DNA of 13,331 bases. Origin: JAXGPP01 sp964436865 (GTDB lineage: Bacteria > Planctomycetota > Planctomycetia > Pirellulales > Thermoguttaceae). Both the position numbers and the translations under genes were made by a program. The notes beneath the pieces were generated by a model. The model was given only the letters and a program-made list of their open reading frames with translations, was not told the DNA's origin and did not search any database. Every line of letters begins with the position of its first letter. Positions within the stretch are counted from its first letter, which is position 1. Below, one piece after another: positions 1 through 7,541 of this stretch. The stretch is from the NCBI GenBank assembly GCA_964436865.1, contig CAYTFK010000191.1, positions 1-13,331 on the forward strand, given 5' to 3'.

Positions 1-1638
1 CAGCCGTACGTGGTGGTAACGCGGGAGGGAGGCTGGCTGTGCACGCTGACCACGGGGCCGGGAAAGGAGGGAGATCGCGGCCAACACGTCGTGGCGACCT
101 TCAGCAGCGACCGCGGACAGACCTGGTCGGAGTTGATCGACATCGAGCCCTCCAGCGGTCCCGAAGCCTCGTGGGCCGTGCCGCTTGTCACGCCCTTCGG
201 CCGAATCTTCGCCTTTTACACCTACAATGGCGAGGATCTCCACGTACTCGACGGCAAGCCGATCCGCGCCGACACGCTGGGCTGGTACGCCTATCGCTTC
301 AGCGACGACAGCGGACACACCTGGTCCGACCGTTACCGCCTGCCGCTGCGCGTGACTGCGGCGGATCGGGGAAACAACTGGCAGGGCAAAGTGCAGTTAT
401 TCTGGGGAATCGACAAACCGAACGTGGTTGGCGACGACGTGGTCTTCGGCTTCACCAAGCTCGGCCGCTACATGCTCGAGCAGGGTGAAGGCTGGCTGTT
501 CCGCTCCGACAACGTTCTTTCGGAGCGCGATCCCGAGAAACTCCGCTGGGAACTCTTGCCAGATGGGGAGCATGGTATTCGCTCGCCCGAGTTTGGCTCG
601 GTTCAGGAAGAGCACAATATCGTGCCGCTGGCCGGCGGCCAGCTTTACTGTGTCTACCGCACCGGGCAAGGCGCGCCGTGTCACGCGTACAGCAGCGACG
701 GCGGACGGAGCTGGACCAAGCCTGAATTCATGACCTATACGCCGGGTGGCCGGCGGATAAAAAACCCCCGTGCTTGCCCGATGCTCTGGCGGACAGAAAA
801 CGGCAAGTTCCTGTTCTGGTATCACAACAACCCGGGCCGCGCCGGCGGATTCGGGCCATTCCGCAATCCGGTATGGCTTGCCGGCGGCGTGGAACGCGAC
901 GGCCGCATCCATTGGTCGGAACCGGAGATCCTGTGCTACGATCCCGATCCGAACATCGGCATGAGCTACCCGGATCTCATTGAGCAGGATGGCCGCTACT
1001 GGTTCACGCACACCAACAAGACCATCGCCCGCGTCGTCGAAGCCGATCGGAGGCTCATCGAAGGGCTGTGGCGGCAGGGAGGGGACAAGACGGTAGCGCG
1101 CAACGGGCTCGTGCTGGAGATCGCGTCCAAAGGCGCACTGCCGGCGTCGGCGCCGCTCAACGAGCGACTCGACCTGGCGGCTTGTGGAGGCATGACCGTT
1201 GAGGCATGGCTGACTCTCGATGATCTGGCTGGCGGTCAGGTCGTGCTCGACACGATGACGCCCGAGGGAGCCGGCCTGAAGCTCGGCATCACTCCACAGG
1301 GGACGATCGAGCTAACGTTGAGCGACGGCAAGGCGAAAGCGGCCTGGGACTGTGATCCGGGCCTGCTCAAGGCGGGCACGCTGCACTACGTCGCGGCGAT
1401 TGTCGATGCCGGTCCGAAGATCATCAGCTTTGTGGTCGACGGCCGGTTGTGCGACGGCGGCGAGGCGCGCGAGCGGGGCTGGTCGCGATATGAAGGATCG
1501 TTCGGCGATGTGAGCGGCACGGGAAGGGTCAAAATCGCTCCGTCGCTTCACGGCGGGGTGGAGCGCGTGCGCCTCTACAACCGCTATCTCCGCACTTCAG
1601 AGGCCGTGGCCAACTTCCATGCCGGCTGCAGCCAGTAA
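1..1638 (+). CDS. Sialidase-like BNR propeller protein with C-terminal LamG-like domain (5' truncated)
   Basis: The reading frame is open at the left edge, so the N-terminus, including any signal peptide, is missing; 545 residues are visible, numbered from base 1. Three Asp-box motifs of the S-x-D-x-G-x-T-W type, typical of sialidase/BNR beta-propellers, lie at residues 35-42 (SSDRGQTW), 101-108 (SDDSGHTW) and 231-238 (SSDGGRSW). Candidate sialidase active-site residues are E203/E204 in QEEHNI, R220 in CVYRTG, R257 in KNPRAC and Y323 in SYPDL, but assigning them needs an alignment. From about residue 368 to the end the sequence resembles a concanavalin/LamG jelly roll (motifs TVEAWL, LHYVAAIVD, VERVRLYNRYL), a common planctomycete add-on for glycan or surface binding. 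The likely role is exo-acting hydrolysis or binding of acidic glycans outside the cytoplasm. It could be a non-hydrolytic BNR protein. The gene converges on the next gene with a 58 bp gap. Confidence 0.75.
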   Translation, partial: QPYVVVTREGGWLCTLTTGPGKEGDRGQHVVATFSSDRGQTWSELIDIEPSSGPEASWAVPLVTPFGRIFAFYTYNGEDLHVLDGKPIRADTLGWYAYRFSDDSGHTWSDRYRLPLRVTAADRGNNWQGKVQLFWGIDKPNVVGDDVVFGFTKLGRYMLEQGEGWLFRSDNVLSERDPEKLRWELLPDGEHGIRSPEFGSVQEEHNIVPLAGGQLYCVYRTGQGAPCHAYSSDGGRSWTKPEFMTYTPGGRRIKNPRACPMLWRTENGKFLFWYHNNPGRAGGFGPFRNPVWLAGGVERDGRIHWSEPEILCYDPDPNIGMSYPDLIEQDGRYWFTHTNKTIARVVEADRRLIEGLWRQGGDKTVARNGLVLEIASKGALPASAPLNERLDLAACGGMTVEAWLTLDDLAGGQVVLDTMTPEGAGLKLGITPQGTIELTLSDGKAKAAWDCDPGLLKAGTLHYVAAIVDAGPKIISFVVDGRLCDGGEARERGWSRYEGSFGDVSGTGRVKIAPSLHGGVERVRLYNRYLRTSEAVANFHAGCSQ

Positions 1639-1696
1639 GGTTTCCGCATTTCCGAGCACGGCAATGCAGACGTGACGGGTGGCTGGATTACGGGTT

Positions 1697-3211
1697 TCAG
1701 CCCAGCGCGGCTCGCGTTCGCGCGACGAGCTGGTTATCCGGTTCGCCCGAGCCGCAGAGTTTGAAAACGCTGGAGGCCAGGAACAGCCGCCGCCACTGGG
1801 GCGAGACGAAATTGTAGTCTTCGAGCACGGCGGAGCTGAACTTGTAGTCGTGCGAGTCGTTTCCCTTGAGGAATACGAGCACCCGGGCAGCGTCGACGAG
1901 TTCCTTTGCCGGGCGGCCCTGGTCGATCCAGGCGAGGACCTGGCGGGCGGCCGCGTTCGGATCGCGGCTGAGCGTGGCGAAGATCTCATCGACGGCGGGC
2001 GCCTGTTCAGCCGGTTCGAGTGATTCGATCTGGCGGTCGGCGACCTGGCCACGCCCTCCCATCGCTTCGCGGAACAGGGGCAGAAACGCCGCATTCTGCA
2101 GGAGCAGGAGTCGGCGAGTCTCATCGTCGCCGCTGGCCTGATAGGCGTAGTGGATGGCATTGGTCGATGTGAGCGCATGCAGGGCCACGATGCCCGGCTG
2201 GCGCATCAGGAGTTCACCCGCACCGGCGAACAGTGCGTCCCAGACCGACTGCGGCGATGTGCCCTGGTTGAGCGTCTCGGTCACCTGGCGGCAGGCGTCC
2301 GCCGGCGAGGCGGTCCGCAGCGTGCCCAGCAGCGCGGTGGTAGCGCCGCTGTCGGTCCGGCCGTCGAGCCAGTCGGAGCGGATTGTTGCGGCCAGTTCCT
2401 GGTTCTGCCGCCAGGGGCGATCGGCGTCGGCGTCGCGCTTGGCGGGATTGTCTCCCTCGTGCATGAGCAGGGCGTAGGCGAGCGATCGCAGCACCGGCTC
2501 GGCGTGCTGCCAGCCGATGCAGTCGAGCGTCCGCCGGCTATTGGCAACAAAGATCGCCTTGTGGCCGATCGAGCGGAAGTCGCGGGAGCCGTAGCGGTAA
2601 AACAGTTCAAATACCTCGCCGGCACCGGCGCTGCGGGCCAAGCGGGCGACGGCGGCGTCGGCGGCCGCTTCGTCCCAGTTCTCCATTGCATCGCAGAACG
2701 CCTGGCGGGCCTTGCTCGCAGGCGGTACCGCCTTCTCGTCGACCGGCCCCATTGTCCAGTCCCCCTCGCGGACGTCGCTCGCCGCAGCGCTCTTGTAGTA
2801 ATCGAGCGCCCAGAAGATCGGCAGCCAGCGGTGCTCGGGTGGCGAAGACATGCTTGCCAGGTGCGCCGAATTGACAACGAGGACGCCATGGAACTTGAAC
2901 CCGACGCTCGGCCGCGGCTGGATATTGCGGACCCCTGCCAGCAGCAGCGCCGCCAGCAGCTCACGGTAGGTCAACCCACCGTGCAACCGGTCGGCCACCT
3001 CCTCCAACAGGCGTTCGCGGGGCGTCTCCTCGATGAATCGCACCAGAGGTTCGATCTCGGGATCGAGCGCGACGATCTGCGGGGCCGGCTTTGCCTCAGC
3101 CGCTGAGACCATGGGCAGGCTGGAGAGAAAGCCGAGGTCGCCCAGGCCAAAGAACGTGCCGGCGGCCATACCCTGCCGCAGGAGGTCGCGCCGCGTCGTG
3201 AGTCGTTGCAT
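1697..3211 (-). CDS. Tat-exported conserved His-rich protein of unknown function
   Basis: The product has 504 residues from the ATG at 3211. The frame stays open upstream to 3346, but I chose 3211 because AAGGAG lies 8 nt before it and because this start places a twin-arginine signal at the extreme N-terminus: R7-R8-D-L-L, a hydrophobic stretch to about residue 36, and probable cleavage near SAAEA (36-40). The mature part looks largely alpha-helical and has histidines in well-formed motifs: FHGVLVVNSAH (107-117), GHKAIFVANS (216-225), GWQHAEPVLRSL (233-244), and H345 and H354 in HALTSTNAIHYAYQ. Such clusters suggest a metal-, haem- or cofactor-binding fold. The 'FHG...' and 'HA.TS..A' patterns loosely recall questin oxidase-like proteins, but this is from memory and weak. 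I do not recognise the family with certainty. It is transcribed divergently from the oxidoreductase gene. Confidence 0.8.
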   Translation of the reverse strand: MQRLTTRRDLLRQGMAAGTFFGLGDLGFLSSLPMVSAAEAKPAPQIVALDPEIEPLVRFIEETPRERLLEEVADRLHGGLTYRELLAALLLAGVRNIQPRPSVGFKFHGVLVVNSAHLASMSSPPEHRWLPIFWALDYYKSAAASDVREGDWTMGPVDEKAVPPASKARQAFCDAMENWDEAAADAAVARLARSAGAGEVFELFYRYGSRDFRSIGHKAIFVANSRRTLDCIGWQHAEPVLRSLAYALLMHEGDNPAKRDADADRPWRQNQELAATIRSDWLDGRTDSGATTALLGTLRTASPADACRQVTETLNQGTSPQSVWDALFAGAGELLMRQPGIVALHALTSTNAIHYAYQASGDDETRRLLLLQNAAFLPLFREAMGGRGQVADRQIESLEPAEQAPAVDEIFATLSRDPNAAARQVLAWIDQGRPAKELVDAARVLVFLKGNDSHDYKFSSAVLEDYNFVSPQWRRLFLASSVFKLCGSGEPDNQLVARTRAALG

Positions 3212-3219
3212 GACTGGAA

Positions 3220-3225
3220 CTCCTT
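3220..3225 (-). promoter_or_regulatory. Shine-Dalgarno AAGGAG that sets the start of the Tat-exported protein
   Basis: Read on the - strand, AAGGAG sits 8 nt before the ATG at 3211. It decides against the 45-codon longer reading frame that would begin at 3346, which also would bury the Tat signal inside the protein. Confidence 0.7.
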
Positions 3226-3318
3226 GCCGGAGGTGGTTGGAGAGAGGGGTTGAGACGTGCGGTAAAAGGCGGGTCGCTTCATCAAAGTCTAGGGACGATG
3301 CCCGGAAAGGCCAGCCGC

Positions 3319-3347
3319 TTGCAGGCACCCGGCCGTTGGAGCACAAT
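3319..3347 (+). promoter_or_regulatory. Candidate sigma70-type promoter for the oxidoreductase gene
   Basis: TTGCAG at 3319-3324 (3 of 6 matches to the -35 consensus) and CACAAT at 3342-3347 (4 of 6 to the -10 consensus) are separated by exactly 17 nt. Initiation about 7 nt downstream would give a 5' leader of roughly 30 nt. The match is weak and planctomycete promoter consensus is poorly known, so position in the divergent intergenic region is the main support. Confidence 0.25.
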
Positions 3348-3369
3348 GCTTACCGGGCTTCCTACCGCC

Positions 3370-3374
3370 GGAGG
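3370..3374 (+). promoter_or_regulatory. Shine-Dalgarno GGAGG choosing between two ATGs of the oxidoreductase gene
   Basis: GGAGG lies only 3 nt before the ATG at 3378 but 9 nt before the in-frame ATG at 3384. Normal spacing favours 3384, giving a protein that begins MAAHRREFLK. Confidence 0.6.
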
Positions 3375-3383
3375 ACTATGATC

Positions 3384-4586
3384 ATGGCCGCACATCGTCG
3401 GGAGTTCTTGAAGTCGGGCGTTGCACTGGCCGGGGCCGCCGGCATCACATTGCTCAGCTCGCAGACAGTGTTTGGAACCGCGGCTCTCTCGCGGGTCAAA
3501 TTGGGTGTTATCGGCTGCGGCGGTCGCGGAGCGTGGATCGCCAATCTCTTCGCCGCACATGGCGGCTACGAGATGTATGCCGTGGCCGACTACTTCCAGG
3601 AGGTGGCCGATGCTTGCGGCGACACCCTGGGCGTGGACAAGTCGCGGCGGTTTTCCGGGCTTTCGGGTTACCAGAAACTCATCGCCAGCGGCGTCGAGGC
3701 AGTGGCCCTCGAGACGCCCCCCTACTGTTTCCCGGAGCATGCCCGTGCGGCGGTCGCCGCGGGGCTGCACGTCTACATGGCCAAGCCGGTGGCGGTGGAC
3801 GCGGCCGGAACGCTCGAGATCGGCGCGCTGGGCAAGAAATCATCGGAGAACCGCCGTGCATTCCTCGTCGATTTCCAGGTGCCCACCGATCCATTCAATA
3901 TCGAGGTGATGAAACGGCTAAAGGCCGGCGCGATCGGCCGCGTGCCGATGATCAGCACCTGCTACCTGACCGGCAAGTTCGCCGACCCGCCCAAGACGGA
4001 CAGTGTCGAGAGCCGCCTGCGGAATCTCGTGTGGGTAAACGATGTGGACCTGGGAGGTGGCTATCACGGCAATGCCTGCATCCACGGCGTCGACGCCGGG
4101 TTGTGGATTGCCGGCCAGCGTCCGTCGGCGGCCTTCGGCGTGTCGCGGATCGCCCGGCCTGATCCGCACGGCGACAGCCACGACCAGTACTCGGTCACGT
4201 TCGAGTTTGCCGACGGCACGCTGATGAACCATGTCGGCTCTCACCTGAGCTACCCCTTCACCGTGCGGGCGATCGCCTTCGGCGACAGCGGCACGGCGGA
4301 GATCGGCTACACGGGCAAGGCGTTTGTCCGCGGCGGCTCGCAGGCATACGAGGGAGGAGATATCGTCGACCTCTATGCGGCCGGAGCGAAGCGGAACATC
4401 GCCACGTTCGTCGACAATATCATGACGGGCGAGTTCTCCAATCCGACGGTCGAACCCTCCGTGAACAGCACGCTGGCCACGATTCTCGGCCGCGAAGCGT
4501 GCCTCCGTCGGTCGCGACTGACGATGGACGATCTGATCGCCGAGAACAAGCGGATCGAACCCGACCTGAGCGGGTTGAAGGTGTAG
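3384..4586 (+). CDS. Tat-exported Gfo/Idh/MocA family oxidoreductase
   Basis: The 400-residue product begins with a twin-arginine signal (H4-R5-R6-E-F-L-K, then a hydrophobic stretch to about residue 30). The Rossmann nucleotide-binding motif G44-C-G46-G-R-G49 follows in VKLGVIGCGGRG. The family's usual E-K-P motif appears as A133-K134-P135 in VYMAKPVAVD, so the lysine is kept and the glutamate is not. The family's GGG...H..D signature is present as G224-G-G226 followed by H234-G-V-D237. Length is normal for the family, which catalyses NAD(P)-dependent oxidation or reduction of sugars, inositols and related compounds; planctomycetes carry many exported paralogues. The substrate cannot be read from sequence. 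The gene is 34 bp ahead of the next secreted-protein gene on the same strand, so the two are probably cotranscribed. An alternative start at 3378 adds two residues. Confidence 0.9.
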   Translation: MAAHRREFLKSGVALAGAAGITLLSSQTVFGTAALSRVKLGVIGCGGRGAWIANLFAAHGGYEMYAVADYFQEVADACGDTLGVDKSRRFSGLSGYQKLIASGVEAVALETPPYCFPEHARAAVAAGLHVYMAKPVAVDAAGTLEIGALGKKSSENRRAFLVDFQVPTDPFNIEVMKRLKAGAIGRVPMISTCYLTGKFADPPKTDSVESRLRNLVWVNDVDLGGGYHGNACIHGVDAGLWIAGQRPSAAFGVSRIARPDPHGDSHDQYSVTFEFADGTLMNHVGSHLSYPFTVRAIAFGDSGTAEIGYTGKAFVRGGSQAYEGGDIVDLYAAGAKRNIATFVDNIMTGEFSNPTVEPSVNSTLATILGREACLRRSRLTMDDLIAENKRIEPDLSGLKV

Positions 4587-4620
4587 TTCGGGGCTTGCCC
4601 AGAGCTGCCGGAGACCAGGC

Positions 4621-5886
4621 ATGAACGCGCTGCTCCTTTTCCTTGCTACGGCGATCGGAGCCGCAGATGAACCGGCGGCGGGCCGCTTCTACCGCGAGTT
4701 CTGGTACCAGCCGGGGGTAGAGTTCGGCAATCCGGTGGTCAACAGCCGTTTCCGGGTGAACTCGCCCGAATCGGTGCTGCATCCGGAGTTCGGCCTGCGG
4801 CGTGAGACTCGCGGCAACGGCATGATGCAAATCGCCATCGACGAGAGCCTCTTTGACCTGGCTGGGGCGGGACTTTACCTGGAGTTGTGGGGCGGCCATC
4901 CGGGTACGGCCAACAAACGGGTTACGGTCAACGGCCGCAGCACCTACGCGCTGCCGAAAGTCGGCACCGAGGAGCATCACTGCACGCACCAGTACCCGGC
5001 GGTACCGCTCAAGCTGACCGACCTGGTCAGCGGCTCGAGCGCACTGCAGTTCGCCTGCGACCAGGGTGAAAGCTTCTGGGGACACTTTATCGTCGACGGC
5101 GCTTGCCTCCGCACGTTGCTCAAGCCGGGGCATGCGCTGCTCAAGGAACATGGATTGGACGATTTTTCCGCCGCGGTGGAAGCCGAGCGGGAGGAGGCCG
5201 GTGAAGCGTTTCAACTCCGCCTTGCCGTACCCGAAATGTTCGTCGACAAGATCGCCGCGGTGGAGTTTCACGGGTTTTACGAGGGTTACGACGAGAACGG
5301 CAACGGGCAGTCGCGCGACTGGCATGGTTTCACCAAAGCACGTGAATCGGTGGCCGTGCTGGGCGTCGTCGCTGAGCAACCGTTTGCCGCGATCTGGGAC
5401 GTGAGCATGCTGCCTGCGCAGGCCGACATGGCGGTGAAGGCCGTGGTGCGGTTTCGTGAGCCGGCCGATCTGTGCTATGAGACGGCGCCGGTCGCAGGGC
5501 TCGTCACGCCCGATCGGCCCGGAACCGCGGTGAGCCTGCATCTGTCGAGTGGATTGCCCGCGCCGTTCTGGTCGCGTGCCGGCAGGAAGGCGACCAGCGC
5601 GATTCCGCTCGACGTTGATCCGGCGCGCATCGAGCGGGCCGAATTGCACGTCGTAACGTGGCGCGGCGGACCGGGGAAGGTGCCGGACTATTTCACGCTC
5701 AACGGCCACCACTTTCCGGTGGCTGAAGGAAGCGGCCACGACGTGTACTACAGCCGGCTGTCAATCGATCCGGCCATCCTGCGGCGCGGCGACAATGAGA
5801 TCATCGTCCACTCTGACACCGAGCACCATGGCATCGAGGTGCTCCTGCCGGGCCCGGCGATTGTTGTGCGGTATTCTTCCCGCTGA
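4621..5886 (+). CDS. Secreted protein with two similar jelly-roll-like domains, function unknown
   Basis: The 421-residue product starts at an ATG with GGAG 7 nt upstream (4610-4613). Residues 1-15 form a short hydrophobic signal peptide (probable cleavage near IGAA-D). Two regions look alike: residues about 69-167 contain W90-G-G-x-P-G and N104-G105, and residues about 339-418 contain W347-R-G-G-P-G and N361-G362, with identical 14-residue spacing from Trp to Asn. Each pair is followed by a hydrophobic strand pattern and an H-rich segment. This pattern is consistent with galactose-binding-type jelly rolls, as found in carbohydrate-binding modules, flanking a central beta-rich part (about 195-310). 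No catalytic motif was recognised. As the likely partner of the upstream oxidoreductase it may bind or process a sugar substrate outside the cytoplasm. That role is inferred from context alone. Confidence 0.8.
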   Translation: MNALLLFLATAIGAADEPAAGRFYREFWYQPGVEFGNPVVNSRFRVNSPESVLHPEFGLRRETRGNGMMQIAIDESLFDLAGAGLYLELWGGHPGTANKRVTVNGRSTYALPKVGTEEHHCTHQYPAVPLKLTDLVSGSSALQFACDQGESFWGHFIVDGACLRTLLKPGHALLKEHGLDDFSAAVEAEREEAGEAFQLRLAVPEMFVDKIAAVEFHGFYEGYDENGNGQSRDWHGFTKARESVAVLGVVAEQPFAAIWDVSMLPAQADMAVKAVVRFREPADLCYETAPVAGLVTPDRPGTAVSLHLSSGLPAPFWSRAGRKATSAIPLDVDPARIERAELHVVTWRGGPGKVPDYFTLNGHHFPVAEGSGHDVYYSRLSIDPAILRRGDNEIIVHSDTEHHGIEVLLPGPAIVVRYSSR

Positions 5887-5995
5887 CGAGTCGCTTCCAT
5901 CCGTCGGCGACAAGAAGCGTTGCCGCCGCATGGATCGGCCGGGGCACCACCCGGTGCGGCTATGTGCTCCGCGGATAGAATCAAGGGAGAGGCGG

Positions 5996-6022
5996 ATGCG
6001 GCAAGCCAACGAGAACACGTGA
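5996..6022 (+). other. Possible 8-codon leader ORF coupled to the LRR gene
   Basis: An ATG at 5996 preceded by GGGAG with 6 nt spacing (5985-5989) encodes MRQANENT and stops with TGA at 6020-6022. One base later comes the ATG of the next gene (TGAGATG), which has no good ribosome binding site of its own. This arrangement would allow translational coupling. It is short enough to be chance. A TAGAAT box at 5976-5981 upstream could act as a -10 element, but no matching -35 was found. Confidence 0.2.
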
Positions 6023-6023
6023 G

Positions 6024-6686
6024 ATGACTGGCGAGCGCGGGATCGAACGGCCGGGCGGAGCGGAGCGGAGGCGGCTCCGCTTCTCAATGCGGGCGATGCT
6101 CATGGCCGTCGCAGTCTTTGCCCTCCTGATGGGGCTGTGGATGCAGATCGCGCGTGCGTACGAACACCGCGCGCTGGTAAGCGAAGCTCAGGCACGGATC
6201 ATGTCGCTGGCGGCGAGTCCGCCTTCCGATGTTCCGGCAGGGCAGTGGCAACGGGCAGTCGCATGGACATCCAACCTCATCGCTCAGGCGTACTTCGCTC
6301 GCGACGAGAATGACCCCGGCAGTCTGCGGCGGTTATGCCGATTGCTCGACGAGAAGGCAAACGCGCCGGCCGATCTGGCCACGCTGCAATGGATCTGGGA
6401 AGAGGTGGAGAAAGCGCCGCGGTACGGGGCGATGTATGCCATCCGTTTCCGGGATGTTCGGCTGCTCACGAAAGAGCCGATCACCGACGACGACCTGCCC
6501 GGGCTCTGGTCGCTGGGTAAATGCTGTTACCTGGATCTGGACAACACCCAAGTGACCGACAAGGGGCTGAGGCACCTGGAAGGTTTGTCCGCTCTGGAGT
6601 CGCTCTCGCTCTACAATACCGGCGTGACCGACGAAGGGCTGCGAAAGCTCCAAGCGACGCTGCCGAACTGCCGCATCAGCCGATAG
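6024..6686 (+). CDS. Small membrane-anchored protein with two leucine-rich repeats
   Basis: The 220-residue product has a basic N-terminus followed by the motif RRLRFSMRAMLMAVAVFALL and a single membrane segment at about residues 26-43. This resembles the 'RFS(L/M)R-x-(L/M)L' anchor seen in many planctomycete proteins. A helical middle part (about 50-145) without recognised motifs follows. Two leucine-rich repeats close the protein: 'LDLDNTQVTDKGLRHL' and 'LSLYNTGVTDEGLRKL', then LPNCRI as a cap. Proteins of this type are presumably protein-binding on the outer face of the membrane, but no partner is known. Two repeats is few for a leucine-rich repeat protein, and the middle part may be the main functional domain. 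The start has no clear ribosome binding site (see the leader ORF). It ends 18 bp from the convergent yebC stop. Confidence 0.75.
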   Translation: MTGERGIERPGGAERRRLRFSMRAMLMAVAVFALLMGLWMQIARAYEHRALVSEAQARIMSLAASPPSDVPAGQWQRAVAWTSNLIAQAYFARDENDPGSLRRLCRLLDEKANAPADLATLQWIWEEVEKAPRYGAMYAIRFRDVRLLTKEPITDDDLPGLWSLGKCCYLDLDNTQVTDKGLRHLEGLSALESLSLYNTGVTDEGLRKLQATLPNCRISR

Positions 6687-6704
6687 CGCCGGTGGGGACA
6701 GCCT

Positions 6705-7463
6705 TCAAGCCTCGCTGCCGATCTCGGCCATGATTGAGTCGGGGATGTTGAAGTTGGCCGATACGCTCTGCACGTCGTCGTGGTCGTCCAGCCGCTCCAT
6801 GAGTTTGAGCACTTTACGGGCGGTCTCGGCGTCCTCGATGTCGACGGTGTTTTTCGGGATCAGGCTCAACTCGGCCACTTCGGGTTCGATCCCCGCCGCG
6901 GCCAGCGCCTCTTTGACGGCCTGGTAGCTTTCGGGCCGACAGGTGATCTCGAAATTCTGGCCGGCCGGGCTGACATCGTCGGCGCCGGCCTCCAGTGCGA
7001 TCTCCATCAGCTTGTCTTCATCGGCCTTGCCGATGGGGATGAGGAACAGGCCCTTCTTCTCGAACATCCAGGCTACGCAGCCGGCGGCGCCGAGTTTGCC
7101 GTCGGAGACCTCGAAGAGCTTGCGGATTTCCGGGGCCGTGCGGTTGCGGTTGTCGGTGAGCACCTCGCACAGCACGGCCACGCCGCCCGAGCCGTAGCCC
7201 TCGTAGGTGACCGAATCGTAGGTAACCCCCGCCAACTCGCCGGTGCCGCGCTTGATGGCCCGCGTGATGTTTTCCTTGGGCATGCTCACCGCCTTGGCGT
7301 CGTCGATCGCCGTGCGGAGGCGGATGTTCATGTCGGGATCGCCGCCGCCCATCTTGGCGGCGATGATGATCGCCTTCGACAGCCGACTCCAGAGCTTGCC
7401 GCGCTTGGCGTCGACCAGGGCCTTCTTGTGCTTGATGCCTGCCCAATGTGAATGGCCAGCCAT
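6705..7463 (-). CDS. yebC: YebC/PmpR family translation or transcription regulator
   Basis: The 252-residue product matches the whole length of the family. The N-terminus MAGHSHWAGIKHKK corresponds to the diagnostic MAGHS-K/H-W..IKH.K signature. Further family blocks are MGGGDPDMNIRLRTAI, MPKENITRAIKRGTG, YEGYGSGGVAVL, LTDNRNRT, GAAGCVAWMFEKKG and GADDV near position 160. Members act in the cytoplasm; TACO1/YebC proteins help ribosomes through difficult sequences such as proline-rich stretches, and some members such as PmpR regulate transcription. The start is followed by the conserved N-terminus, so it is secure, although the upstream ribosome binding site (GAGACGAG) is weak. It is the last gene of the - strand block, 78 bp after the TPR gene, and may share its transcript. 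The ruvC neighbour common in other bacteria is not visible here. Confidence 0.95.
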   Translation of the reverse strand: MAGHSHWAGIKHKKALVDAKRGKLWSRLSKAIIIAAKMGGGDPDMNIRLRTAIDDAKAVSMPKENITRAIKRGTGELAGVTYDSVTYEGYGSGGVAVLCEVLTDNRNRTAPEIRKLFEVSDGKLGAAGCVAWMFEKKGLFLIPIGKADEDKLMEIALEAGADDVSPAGQNFEITCRPESYQAVKEALAAAGIEPEVAELSLIPKNTVDIEDAETARKVLKLMERLDDHDDVQSVSANFNIPDSIMAEIGSEA

Positions 7464-7541
7464 AGGCTCGTCTCACGTTCGAATTCAGTGGTCAGTTAAA
7501 GTGTCCGTGGTGAACGTTTCGAAATCAAGGGAAGAGTCCGT

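Noticed and set aside
2150..3106. 318-codon open frame on the + strand
   Set aside because: Antisense to the Tat-exported protein, with no recognisable motif and a composition typical of shadow frames.
4420..5739. 439-codon open frame on the - strand
   Set aside because: It lies antisense across the end of the oxidoreductase gene and most of the secreted-protein gene, both of which have signal peptides, good ribosome binding sites and family-like sequence. The antisense translation is Arg/His-rich without motifs, as is usual for long antisense frames in high-GC DNA.
5944..5957. GCACC-ACCC-GGTGC hairpin after the secreted-protein gene
   Set aside because: A 5-bp stem with no following T-tract is too weak to call a terminator.
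7484..7496. TTCAGTGGTCAGT in the yebC leader region
   Set aside because: It resembles a unit of a tandem repeat sometimes seen in bacterial intergenic DNA, but only one copy is present.
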